Source: Aurantibacter_A sp965215845
Lineage (GTDB): Bacteria; Bacteroidota; Bacteroidia; Flavobacteriales; Flavobacteriaceae
Direction of reading: 5' to 3'
Assembly (NCBI GenBank): GCA_965215845.1
Contig: CBDCEL010000003.1
Location: forward strand, 434,001 to 498,000
Length of the DNA: 64,000 nucleotides
Shown: positions 36,345 to 45,131 of the stretch, one piece after another
Layout: every line of letters begins with the position of its first letter
How positions within the stretch are numbered: position 1 is the stretch's first letter
Translations under genes and position numbers: made by a program
The notes under the pieces: model-generated
Told to the model about the DNA's origin: nothing
The model's database searches: none
Seen by the model: the letters and a program-made list of their open reading frames with translations, nothing else

Positions 36345-37811
36345 TTATAATCCACTGATAAAGCTTCCATAAAGATCTTTGAATTGATAGCCCTCCGAAA
36401 ATCGATGTTTGCTTAGTTTTTTATGGGAAACCAATCCCCAAAGCAATAGTTCCTTTAAAAAATAGCTGTCCTCCCCTGGAAAATCGGGTTGATATTCCTT
36501 AACCAATCGATTGAGTTCGGTGATACCGTCCAGTGTCCGTTTGTATTCCTCATCGGTAAAATCGTCGAGCAGCTCGAAACCCTCGCTTTGCTGAAAGAAC
36601 CAAGAGAGCAGTTCGTCATAGGGCGTTTCTTCGTCCTTGCGTTCCAATTTGTTGATTTTTGGGAAATATTCGGGGAACAATGACTTTACGGCGTCATCGA
36701 TCAAGATCTCGGCAACACCATCGGCTCCCTCTTGCTCGCCCTCATATACCAATTCTATTTTCCCTGTTATTGCCGGAATTACCCCCAAAAAGTCACTTAG
36801 GCGTACTGTGGTGGAATCGGCTCCCGTTAGCAGGGCACGTCGCTCGGCGGTGCTCAACAAGTTCTCAAATGCCGTGATACTTGCCCTCGCGCTTACACCA
36901 CTTTTGGCATCGACATATTCGCTGTTTCGGGCCTCAAAGCTGATTTGCTCAAGTAAATCTTTCGCAATGTCCGGCACATACACCGAATCGACCTGGCGCT
37001 GATCCAAATTTGATTCCTGGTCCGTTATTTTTCTCGCGGTTTCGATATCGTCGGGATAATGGGTCAAGATCTGCGACCCTATTCGATCTTTTAGCGGAGT
37101 GACGATGCTACCACGATTCGTATAGTCTTCGGGGTTGGCCGTAAACACAAATTGCAGGTCCAGGGGAAGGCGCAATTTGAAGCCCCTTATCTGAATGTCT
37201 CCCTCTTCCAAAATATTGAACAGCGAAACCTGAATGCGCGACTGTAAATCGGGTAATTCGTTGATGACAAAGATACAGCGATTGGCACGTGGGATCATGC
37301 CGAAATGGATGACACGATCATCGGCATATGACAATTTCAGGTTTGCTGCCTTAATGGGGTCTACGTCACCGATCAAGTCGGCTACCGTAACATCAGGGGT
37401 CGCCAATTTTTCATAAAAACGCTCATCGCGATGTAACCAAGAAATCGGGGTTTTATCCCCCTGTTCCTTGATCATTTCCTTTGCATAACGAGACATAGGC
37501 CTCATCGGGTCATCATTGATCTCTGAACCTTCCACCACGGGAATGTACTCATCCAACAAATTGACCATCAGTCGCGCCAATCGCGTTTTGGCCTGCCCTC
37601 GCAAGCCCAGCAAATTGATGTTATGGCGAGATAAAATAGCCCTTTCCAATTCAGGAATTACCGAGTTCTCATAGCCATGGACTCCTGAAAAGGTCTGCTC
37701 CCCTTTCTTGATTTTTTCGCGCAGATTATCGCGCAATTCATCCTTGATGCCCTTGGTTTGGTAGCCTGCTTTCTTCAACTCTCCTAGGGTGGAGATTTCC
37801 TTGTATTTCAA
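36345..37811 (-). CDS. MoxR/ChlI-type AAA+ ATPase
   Basis: 488 aa from TTG 37811 (giving MKYKEISTLGELKKAGY) or 495 aa from TTG 37832; no ATG is available. The P-loop is atypical, GLRGQAKTRLARLM, with Walker B-like CIFVINELPDL and sensor 1 VFTANPEDYTNRG, then LKDRIGSQILTHYP. This resembles magnesium-chelatase ChlI/MoxR ATPases that act with vWA-domain partners; a vWA gene follows the intervening small gene upstream. The role is likely chaperone-like remodelling of a target protein or metal cofactor insertion. Target unknown. Confidence 0.82.
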   Translation of the reverse strand: MKYKEISTLGELKKAGYQTKGIKDELRDNLREKIKKGEQTFSGVHGYENSVIPELERAILSRHNINLLGLRGQAKTRLARLMVNLLDEYIPVVEGSEINDDPMRPMSRYAKEMIKEQGDKTPISWLHRDERFYEKLATPDVTVADLIGDVDPIKAANLKLSYADDRVIHFGMIPRANRCIFVINELPDLQSRIQVSLFNILEEGDIQIRGFKLRLPLDLQFVFTANPEDYTNRGSIVTPLKDRIGSQILTHYPDDIETARKITDQESNLDQRQVDSVYVPDIAKDLLEQISFEARNSEYVDAKSGVSARASITAFENLLSTAERRALLTGADSTTVRLSDFLGVIPAITGKIELVYEGEQEGADGVAEILIDDAVKSLFPEYFPKINKLERKDEETPYDELLSWFFQQSEGFELLDDFTDEEYKRTLDGITELNRLVKEYQPDFPGEDSYFLKELLLWGLVSHKKLSKHRFSEGYQFKDLYGSFISGL

Positions 37812-37824
37812 TTGTATATTTCTT

Positions 37825-38238
37825 TTAGTCAAATTGTAATAAATCTGGGTCTAAGTATTCTTTTTTCGCTTCTTCGGAATTAAAGATATCAATACCATAA
37901 TGGCTATCCATCAACCCCTTAAAATTGTTTTTCAATCTTGGGAATTCGGCGATGAAATCTTGAAAATTATCAGATTTGGATCTCAAGACAAAATGATATA
38001 CTGCCTTGATTGCGGCGACGGTAACCGTTGTGTTATATTTATCTTCAGCTCCCAAGTGTTTGACATAGGCTTTTAATTGTATTTGGATGTATTGAATCGC
38101 TTTTTCAATTCCATATTTAGTAATGTGTATCCACGCCAACCTTAAATGGGCCTCATGATCGAACAATCTTGGATCCAAACGGCAATTTTCAAATTCTTGT
38201 TCGAATTCTAAATCCGACAAATCGAAATGGTCTTTCAT
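37825..38238 (-). CDS. Conserved small protein between MoxR-type ATPase and vWA genes
   Basis: 137 aa, soluble. Contains FDHEAHLRLAWIHITKYG and AEDKYNTTVTVAAIKAVYHF, a pattern I have seen in conserved hypothetical proteins, with several His/Glu that could bind metal. It lies directly before the ATPase gene (13 nt, or 8-nt overlap if the longer start is used) and so probably belongs to the ATPase/vWA pathway. No function assigned. Confidence 0.7.
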   Translation of the reverse strand: MKDHFDLSDLEFEQEFENCRLDPRLFDHEAHLRLAWIHITKYGIEKAIQYIQIQLKAYVKHLGAEDKYNTTVTVAAIKAVYHFVLRSKSDNFQDFIAEFPRLKNNFKGLMDSHYGIDIFNSEEAKKEYLDPDLLQFD

Positions 38239-38285
38239 AATTATTCTTTTCTAAATAAATGTTTGTAGAAACATTTAACGTTCCG

Positions 38286-38325
38286 TTAAAACATCCCCCT
38301 GGCCCCCTTCAAAGGGGGAATCCCA
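38286..38325. repeat. Dispersed intergenic repeat, CCCCCTTC/GAAGGGGG palindrome
   Basis: AAACATCCCCCTGGCCCCCT followed by TCAAAGGGGGAATCC. A near-identical copy lies at 41049-41085. GC-rich hairpin in the 124-nt spacer between the vWA gene and the small conserved gene; it could cause partial termination inside this operon. Confidence 0.65.
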
Positions 38326-38362
38326 TAAACAAACCTCCAGCTTCGGTCTTCCGTCTTCCAAC

Positions 38363-39541
38363 TTATTTCAATCTCTTCCTCCGATTATTCTCGTAATCCT
38401 CAAAAATCATTTCGCCCAATCCTTTTAGTCCAGTGAAAAAGGCCTTGCCCTTGTTCGCCTCGGTAAAATGACGGATGAATTGCATCAGATAAGGATCCTC
38501 GGCAATCATAAAAGTCGTAATCGGAATGTGCAGCTTTCGCGCCTGGCGCGCCATGTTATAACATTTTTCCACGATATAGTCGTCCAGGCCGACACTGTTT
38601 TTGTAATAGGTGCCATCAGGTAACCGCAAACAGCTGGGTTTTCCGTCGGTTATCATAAAAATCTGTTTGTTCGTATTGCGTTTTCGGCGCAACATGTCCA
38701 TCGCCAGTTGCAATCCGGCCACGGTGTTCGTATGGTACGGACCCACTTTCAGGTACGGCAGATCTTTGATCGGTATCGGCCATGCATCGTTGCCAAAGAC
38801 CAGAATATCCAATGTGTCTTTCGGATATCGGGTAGTGATCAATTCCGCCAGGGCCATGGCCACTTTTTTGGCGGGGGTTATTCGATCCTCGCCATACAAA
38901 ATCATGCTATGACTGATATCGATCATCAAGACCGTACTCATTTGGGCCTTGTGATGGGTTTCCTCCACAACAAGGTCTTCTTCATTCAGGGTGAAGTTCC
39001 CCATACCATGATTGACTTGGGCATTTTTTAGGCTTTCGGTCATCGAAATTTGTTCCAAGGCATCGCCAAAACGATATTCCCTAAAATCACCGGTGTGCTC
39101 ATCGCCTCGGCCGGCGGACTTACTGCGGTGGTTCCCCGAACCACTTTTTTTCAGTTTTCCGAAAATCTGGTCCAAGGCCCGCCTTCTGATGATGCGCTCC
39201 ATTTTGGCGGTAATGGAAATTTTGCCTCCCTTGCCATCGCCTTCATCACCTTCGTCACCTTCACCCGCTTCGCCTTCGCCCTCCTGATAGCTATCGGGAT
39301 CGAATTCTTCTTGAATATATCCCTTGGCCTTCAAATCCTCGATAAAATCATCGATGGTGTAATCGTCATCGGTCAATTCATATTCCTTGTCCAATTCACG
39401 CAACCAATCGATCGCTTCATCGAAATCGCCCGAGGTATGCGTAATCAGTTCCTGAAAAATATCGAAGAGTTTGTCAAAGGGAGTCTGTTCCGGGGCTTCA
39501 TAAGGTGTAAACCGGAACCCTTTTCTTGTTATCATAGCCAT
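38363..39541 (-). CDS. von Willebrand factor A domain protein (MoxR-system partner)
   Basis: 392 aa. An N-terminal acidic helical part, a low-complexity Gly/Glu/Asp-rich linker (residues ~85-105), then a basic stretch (KMERIIRRRALDQIFGK). The C-terminal vWA domain has a full MIDAS: DISHSM, a Thr in the loop YHTNTVAG and ITDGKPS. vWA proteins encoded next to MoxR/ChlI ATPases work as metal-dependent binding partners. No signal peptide or membrane anchor, so cytosolic. A second ATG lies 6 nt inside. Confidence 0.85.
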   Translation of the reverse strand: MAMITRKGFRFTPYEAPEQTPFDKLFDIFQELITHTSGDFDEAIDWLRELDKEYELTDDDYTIDDFIEDLKAKGYIQEEFDPDSYQEGEGEAGEGDEGDEGDGKGGKISITAKMERIIRRRALDQIFGKLKKSGSGNHRSKSAGRGDEHTGDFREYRFGDALEQISMTESLKNAQVNHGMGNFTLNEEDLVVEETHHKAQMSTVLMIDISHSMILYGEDRITPAKKVAMALAELITTRYPKDTLDILVFGNDAWPIPIKDLPYLKVGPYHTNTVAGLQLAMDMLRRKRNTNKQIFMITDGKPSCLRLPDGTYYKNSVGLDDYIVEKCYNMARQARKLHIPITTFMIAEDPYLMQFIRHFTEANKGKAFFTGLKGLGEMIFEDYENNRRKRLK

Positions 39542-39767
39542 AGGTTAAAAATAAGATATTTGCATTACTGTAATACCCTTTTTAGGAAAAGTTAACTTTC
39601 CATAAAATGAACGAAAAAGTACGAAGTACGAAACTGGTAGTGCGAAGTACAAGGCACGAACTGGTTTTACCCTGTTTGCGCACCTCGTACCTCAAACTTT
39701 GTGCCTTGAAAGTGTAACATCTTGGCTTATGCAACCGTCTATTAGACATCAACTTCAATCAACGAAC

Positions 39768-40997
39768 ATGTCATCAACATCAGCTAGGATCGATATCATC
39801 GATGCCATCAGGGGTTTTGCCCTTGCAGGAATCGTCATCTGCCATATGGTCGAGAACTATATGGCCGCAATGGCACCACCAAGTTTTTATGAAGCCGTAA
39901 GCGTCGGAGTCGCCGATCAAATCGTCGATGCCTTTATCGGAATCTTCCTAAGGGGAAAGTTTATCGCCTTGTTTTCCTTTTTATTCGGACTCAGCTTTTT
40001 TATTCAAATGGACAATGGGGCCAAAAAAGGAGTCGCATTTGGTGGAAGGTTCTTGTGGCGCCTGCTATTGCTCTTTGCCATTGGCTATGTGCACAGCCTG
40101 TTTTATCGTGGTGATATTCTCACGATTTATGCACTGCTCGGTATATTTTTAATTCCTTTTTATAAGATCGACAATAAATGGGTGTTGGGTTTTGCAGCCT
40201 TGTTGTTTCTTGGATTGGGCCGATACCTCATTTTTGCCTTGTTCGGAGCGGACCATCTTTTTTTGGATATCGACCCAACGGACCAAGAGGCCCCCAGGGT
40301 AATGGAATATTACAACACCCTTAAATATGGCACGATCTGGGACGTGTTCGCCACCAATGCCGTCGACGGTCATCTTGATAAATTGAATGTGCAGTATGGT
40401 ATTTTCGGAAGGGGCTATTATACCTTCGCTTTTTTCTTGATAGGTTTGTTTGTGGGTCGTTCAGGTTTCTTCAAACGCTTTCGGGAGGAGAAAAAATTGA
40501 CCAAGAAAGTATTGATCTGGTCCATCGTACTTTTTGTCTTGGCCTTTGGTACAACGGCCGGTGTATTCATAAGTCTTGGCGAAAATGTGACGATGGACAA
40601 TTGGTTGGCCATGATCGGACTCTCGGCCATGGACCTGGCGAATTTTGCCATGACGATGATCTACATCGCCTTGTTCATCATACTCTATCGCAAAATCAAA
40701 CCGGAACGATGGCTGCGAAAGTTCACTCCCTATGGTCGGATGGCCTTGACCAACTACGTGCTGCAAAGTGTTTTGGGCACCTTGCTGCTCTTCGGTTGGG
40801 GATTCGGACTTATTGGGGAACTCAGAAACCTCTACACCTTTTTGATCGCTATCGCCATCATCATCTTTCAAATGTGGACGAGCAAACTTTGGTTGCAATA
40901 CTTCCACTATGGGCCGTTGGAGTGGCTCTGGCGTAGTTTGACTTTCTTTAAGGTCTTTCCCATGCGGAGAAATAATACTAGAGAATTATCCCCTTGA
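39768..40997 (+). CDS. DUF418 family integral membrane protein
   Basis: 409 aa from ATG 39768 (MSSTSARIDIIDAIRGFAL); ATG 39729 and GTG-type starts upstream are less typical. DUF418 hallmarks: RIDIIDAIRGFALAGIV, FSFLFGLSFFIQM, RRLLLLFAIGYVH-like FLWRLLLLFAIGYVH, and FTPYGRMALTNYVLQSVLG in the C-terminal domain. About ten membrane segments. Function in the family is unknown; it resembles acyltransferase 3 in layout. Its last codons run into a palindromic intergenic repeat. Confidence 0.85.
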   Translation: MSSTSARIDIIDAIRGFALAGIVICHMVENYMAAMAPPSFYEAVSVGVADQIVDAFIGIFLRGKFIALFSFLFGLSFFIQMDNGAKKGVAFGGRFLWRLLLLFAIGYVHSLFYRGDILTIYALLGIFLIPFYKIDNKWVLGFAALLFLGLGRYLIFALFGADHLFLDIDPTDQEAPRVMEYYNTLKYGTIWDVFATNAVDGHLDKLNVQYGIFGRGYYTFAFFLIGLFVGRSGFFKRFREEKKLTKKVLIWSIVLFVLAFGTTAGVFISLGENVTMDNWLAMIGLSAMDLANFAMTMIYIALFIILYRKIKPERWLRKFTPYGRMALTNYVLQSVLGTLLLFGWGFGLIGELRNLYTFLIAIAIIIFQMWTSKLWLQYFHYGPLEWLWRSLTFFKVFPMRRNNTRELSP

Positions 40998-41413
40998 GGG
41001 GATTATAGGGGTGTTTTCGAGAGATTATCTTTGAAATTGTTGAACGATAAAAACATCCCCCTAACCCCCTTCAAAGGAGGGGGAACAGGTTTTGTAAAAG
41101 TGGAAACACCAACGTCGGAACAGAGGTTCTTTTTACTTTTTACTTTTTGTTTCGTGCTTCTTAGCTCGTATTTCGTCCAAAGTCTTTTTCAGACCCCTCC
41201 GTCCTCCTACGTCGGACACCTCCTCTTGTCTAAGAGGAGGAGCTTTCCCAAGATCAAAAAATAATCCCAAGATCATATCCCGACTTCGATTGTGCCTGTC
41301 TCCGAATAATCCTTACAGACCGAACACAACGCCCGCTTTTACTTTCCACTTCGTACCTCTGACCTCGTATTTCATATTTTTCGTACTTCTAACTTCGTAC
41401 CTCGTACTTTGAT
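40978..41413. repeat. Repeat-laden noncoding region
   Basis: No gene seen. It holds a CCCCTTGAGGGG hairpin (40991-41002), a copy of the CCCCCTAACCCCCT element (41049-41085), one copy of the ~100-150-nt CAGACCCCTCC family (41190-41340), and decayed TCGTACTTC/ACTTCGTACC repeats to 41410. These end DUF418 transcription and separate it from the convergent DUF4249 gene. Confidence 0.75.
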
Positions 41414-42256
41414 TCACTCAAACGTATGGCTTGTACGATTTACTTCCGTCACCCGAAAATAGCCATGGGCATATCGATCGGGATTGGTCAAATTGATCAC
41501 ATTGCCCCGAACGGCAACCGGAGTGGTATCAAAAATAGCGACCCCGCCCTGGTTCAATAAAACCAGTAAATAGTTATTATAGGCATCCGATGTGCCGTAC
41601 ATTTCAATGTCAACCACATCCCCGGGTTGAAACCCTTCTACCTCTTCGGTGTCATCGTCGCCTTCCAATTCGTACCACCATTCGATTTCGTTACCATTGA
41701 CAAATTCGTCGTCCCCGATTTCCAAATCGGGCAACAGATCTCCCCGCCTTTGGAACTTGAACATATAGTGATTGCCTTCTTCCTGGGGGTCGGTAAAAAC
41801 GACCTGCACCTCCAAGTCATCTGCACTTTCGCCATCCTCGGTGGACTGATAAACGCGGGTAATCTCGGTCACTGAATTCAGGGTCTCCTGGGCCGTGTAC
41901 GTTTCTCCATTATAGATAATCTCCAAAGTATACGATTGTCCAATGACCGGTACAAATTCGGTTGTGATGTATTCCCCGTTGTTTTCATCCGTAAAGATGA
42001 ACTCCGTACCATCACTGTCATTGGTCACCTGGACGGAGGCACCGGTCACAACCGGTCTTGAGGTTGTATCGTAAAACTCGGTCGACGTACTCAATTTGAT
42101 GGTCTGTTCGTTGCCAACGGTGCCTTTTTCCCAATCCAAAGAGGCCTCGACCACCAATCGTGGTGTCTCGGTCTGCAAGGGCACATCGATGACATCGGTG
42201 CAGGAGGCCGTTACAAGGATTAATAGAAGAATTGCTGATTTTATGGAATTATTCAT
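41414..42256 (-). CDS. DUF4249 family lipoprotein
   Basis: 280 aa from ATG 42256 (MNNSIKSAILLLILVTASC, lipobox Cys19). The open frame upstream to 42367 runs through repeats. DUF4249 pattern: CTDVIDVPLQTETPRLVVEASL, then YEGNGETYTA-like segments and VLLNQGG. In Bacteroidota this lipoprotein is regularly encoded with a TonB-dependent receptor, here 115 nt upstream, and probably forms part of its surface complex. Ligand unknown. Confidence 0.85.
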   Translation of the reverse strand: MNNSIKSAILLLILVTASCTDVIDVPLQTETPRLVVEASLDWEKGTVGNEQTIKLSTSTEFYDTTSRPVVTGASVQVTNDSDGTEFIFTDENNGEYITTEFVPVIGQSYTLEIIYNGETYTAQETLNSVTEITRVYQSTEDGESADDLEVQVVFTDPQEEGNHYMFKFQRRGDLLPDLEIGDDEFVNGNEIEWWYELEGDDDTEEVEGFQPGDVVDIEMYGTSDAYNNYLLVLLNQGGVAIFDTTPVAVRGNVINLTNPDRYAHGYFRVTEVNRTSHTFE

Positions 42257-42304
42257 AGTTGCCGATTTAATTGTTCGATATAAGACCGCTACGCTGTCAG
42301 AGCC

Positions 42305-42330
42305 AAGAACCAAGACTTTTCTTGGTTCTT
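42305..42330. repeat. Perfect 10-bp hairpin between receptor and DUF4249 genes
   Basis: AAGAACCAAG (42305-42314) / CTTGGTTCTT (42321-42330), 6-nt loop, no following T-tract for minus-strand transcripts. Surrounded by purine/pyrimidine-biased AGAATCAAGA-like repeats. It could attenuate readthrough or stabilise the receptor mRNA, or be a simple repeat. Confidence 0.6.
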
Positions 42331-42371
42331 GATTCTTACTTCTAGATTCTTGATTCTCTTTCCGCATCTTC

Positions 42372-44771
42372 TTAGAATTTAAAATTATAGGTCAATGAGG
42401 GAACAATTCCGAAAATCGCCGTTCGGGTGGCTTCGTTGACCCCGGTCTCGGAATTCTGCCCGAAGGAAATCGAAGCGGCATTCCTGCGGTCATAGGCGTT
42501 GTACACACTGAGTACCCATTCGCCTTTCCAGCGTTTATCGGGTTTGCGATTCGGTTTGTAGTTCAATGACAGATCCAGGCGATGATAGGCTGGCAGCCGA
42601 TCGGAGTTGCGGTCGGCATAACTCACCTGTGAAAGTCCTTCGTATTCGTATTGCCCGATCGGGTAGGTTACGGGCCGCCCGGTCTGAAAGACAAAATTGG
42701 CCCCTAAGCTGAATTTGTCGTTCAGTTTATAGGCCCCGGAAACCGAGATGTCATGGGTGCGGTCAAAAGGTGTCAAATACCAATCGCCATTGTTGATGCC
42801 CGGACCTCCGGCAGTGCCTCCGGGGGTACGTTGTTCGGCCTTTGACAGTGTATAGCCGATCCATCCCGTCAAGTCGCCTTCGTTCTTGCGGAGCAACAAT
42901 TCGAGTCCGTAGGCGCGTGATTCCCCATTGAGGATTTCCGTTTCGATGGTGTTCTGTCCGACCAATTCGGAACCGTCGATATAGTCGATACGGTTGTCCA
43001 CCGTTTTGTAATAGACCTCGGCCTCAAGGGAATATTTTTTATCCCTGAAATTTCGGAAATACCCCAAGGCATATTGATCCGATAACTGCGGTTCGATAAA
43101 CTTTCCGCTGGGCGTCCATACATCCAATGGGGTGACCGATGAAGTGTTCGACAACAAATGGATGTATTGGGCGACCCGAGAGTAGCCCGCCTTGATCGAG
43201 GAGTTCCCGTTCAACTGATATGCCAGGGAAGCCCGCGGCTCGAAATTGCCAAAACGCTTGATGGACTTTCCCTTTTCGTAATCGGTCTCCCCTATGGCAA
43301 TGCCGCGCTCATAGATCCCCAAAGCGGAATTGTAGACCACCGGCTGGTCGTTGGCATATTCCTGCAAGGCCTGCCCGCCTAAGCGGTTAAAGGCACTGTA
43401 GCGCAAGCCGTATTGCATGGTCAGCTTGTCGGTCAACTTGTGTTCGGCATTGGCATAAAAGGCACTTTCAAAGGCTTTTTTACGGTCGAGCGACAGCGGA
43501 TTGATCTCAGAACTCTCCGAAGTCGGCCTCACTTGGCCCGGGTCGAAATCGTAATAGATGCCGCTCAGCCCAAAATCGAGTTTAAATGCATCGCTGAAGT
43601 AATACTTGAGGTCGTATTTCAGATTGTAATTGTTGATCGAGGAGACCCATTCGAATTCCTCCTGCAAGATGCCGAGGTCGTAATCGTATTTGCTAACGAT
43701 GGCCGAAAGGTTCGAAAACAGTTTTTCGTTGAAAATATGGTTCCAGCGCAAATTGCCCGAGCTATTGCCCCAACTATTGTTTAACTGCTGGTCGAATTTA
43801 AAACTGTCCCTTCCGAAATAGCCAGACAAAAACAATCGATTGTTGGCATTGAGATTATAGTTTGTTTTTAGGTTTAGGTCATAGAAGCCGACACGGTTCT
43901 TTTCCCCGGCCGCCATAAGCGCAAGATTGATATACGAGGCCCTGCCAGCCACCAAAAAGGAACCTTTCTCCTTGAACAAGGGACCCTCAAGCGCCAAGCG
44001 GCTTGAAATCAGACCAATGCCCCCGTTGACCGCAAAGCGTTTGCTGTTACCATCTTTTTGGCGTACATCGAGCACCGAGGAGACACGCCCCCCGAAACGT
44101 GCAGGGATACCTCCCTTATACAGTTTCAGGTCTTTGATCGCATCGGCATTGAATACCGAAAAGAAACCGAACATATGTGACGTATTGTAAATAATGGCCT
44201 CGTCGAGCAGCACCAAGTTTTGATCGGCCGCTCCACCCCGCACATGAAAACCGCCCGTACCCTCACCGTTGCTGGTTACGCCCGGCAACATTTGCAAGGA
44301 CTTTAAAATATCGACCTCCCCCAAAACTACGGGCATCTGTTTGACCGTGGCGATGTTCATCTTGGCCACGCTCATTTCGGGTTTTCGCAACAAGGCCCGT
44401 TCAGGCTCATCGGCCTCGACCACCACCTCCTCGAGTTTGGTGGAGAATTCCGCCAGCTCGAAATCGATTTTTTGATTGCTATTGAGTTCGATCTCTCGAT
44501 TGATATCGGTATACCCCAAATAGGAAATGTTCAAGGTATAGTTGCCCTCGGGGGCAGTGATCGAATAAAAACCGTATTCGTTGGTCACCACCCCGATGGT
44601 CGTACCGGTCAAAAACACGGAAGCCCCGAACAGGGTCTCCCCATTGCTTTTATCGGTAATGGTACCGTTGATCGTATAATTGGTTTGGGCCTCTAAGGAG
44701 GTGCAGAAAAGCATTGCCAGTAGCCAACAGCTAACAGCTATTGTTTTTAAAAATTTAAACGATAAAAGCAT
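42372..44771 (-). CDS. TonB-dependent outer membrane receptor with CarboxypepD_reg-like N-domain
   Basis: 799 aa. Signal peptide ending TSLEAQ, then a carboxypeptidase-regulatory-like domain (TINGTITDKSNGETLFGASVFL, residues ~32-115), plug domain (MPVVLGEVDILKSLQMLPGV, GGFHVRGGAADQNLVLLDEAIIYN) and a 22-strand-type barrel ending YNFKF. It should import a substrate with TonB energy. No SusD partner; its partner is the DUF4249 lipoprotein downstream, which argues against a classical glycan SusCD pair. Confidence 0.92.
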   Translation of the reverse strand: MLLSFKFLKTIAVSCWLLAMLFCTSLEAQTNYTINGTITDKSNGETLFGASVFLTGTTIGVVTNEYGFYSITAPEGNYTLNISYLGYTDINREIELNSNQKIDFELAEFSTKLEEVVVEADEPERALLRKPEMSVAKMNIATVKQMPVVLGEVDILKSLQMLPGVTSNGEGTGGFHVRGGAADQNLVLLDEAIIYNTSHMFGFFSVFNADAIKDLKLYKGGIPARFGGRVSSVLDVRQKDGNSKRFAVNGGIGLISSRLALEGPLFKEKGSFLVAGRASYINLALMAAGEKNRVGFYDLNLKTNYNLNANNRLFLSGYFGRDSFKFDQQLNNSWGNSSGNLRWNHIFNEKLFSNLSAIVSKYDYDLGILQEEFEWVSSINNYNLKYDLKYYFSDAFKLDFGLSGIYYDFDPGQVRPTSESSEINPLSLDRKKAFESAFYANAEHKLTDKLTMQYGLRYSAFNRLGGQALQEYANDQPVVYNSALGIYERGIAIGETDYEKGKSIKRFGNFEPRASLAYQLNGNSSIKAGYSRVAQYIHLLSNTSSVTPLDVWTPSGKFIEPQLSDQYALGYFRNFRDKKYSLEAEVYYKTVDNRIDYIDGSELVGQNTIETEILNGESRAYGLELLLRKNEGDLTGWIGYTLSKAEQRTPGGTAGGPGINNGDWYLTPFDRTHDISVSGAYKLNDKFSLGANFVFQTGRPVTYPIGQYEYEGLSQVSYADRNSDRLPAYHRLDLSLNYKPNRKPDKRWKGEWVLSVYNAYDRRNAASISFGQNSETGVNEATRTAIFGIVPSLTYNFKF

Positions 44772-44980
44772 TGATTGTCCCTTTTAGGAGGTTTAAAATT
44801 TGCCTGCCCGACTTTTTAGGCGGGTTATTGCCATTAGAGACAATTCAGAAAATCGAGGGTTGCACGCCTTTGAACAATTCACATTTTTTAACATCCCTAC
44901 AATGGAATCCGTAAGCCCGAACGATGCCCGTAATAATTTTTAACCCACTTCGGTTATCGATGAAAGTTCCCTATTTTTAG

Positions 44981-45127
44981 AAAGCTGGAATCTTAAAAGA
45001 AGAAACTGCCCAGATTTCAAAAAAGTATCTCGACTATCCCATTCGATCTGTCTCTTTTACTGTGGTGACTTTCAAAGACGTATCGGCACAGCTCGAAATG
45101 GGCGAAATGGCGGTTTGGATAAATTAA
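44981..45127 (+). pseudogene. Possible 3' remnant of a lost gene
   Basis: A 48-codon frame without start codon, from after a stop at 44978 to TAA at 45125-45127, encodes a protein-like stretch (KKYLDYPIRSVSFTVVTF, then DVSAQLEMGEMAVW). It ends four bases before the sulfatase ATG. No family recognised. The rest of the 360-nt gap (44772-45131) shows only a small inverted repeat (CCTGCCCGAC...GGCGGG). Confidence 0.25.
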
Positions 45128-45131
45128 ACGT

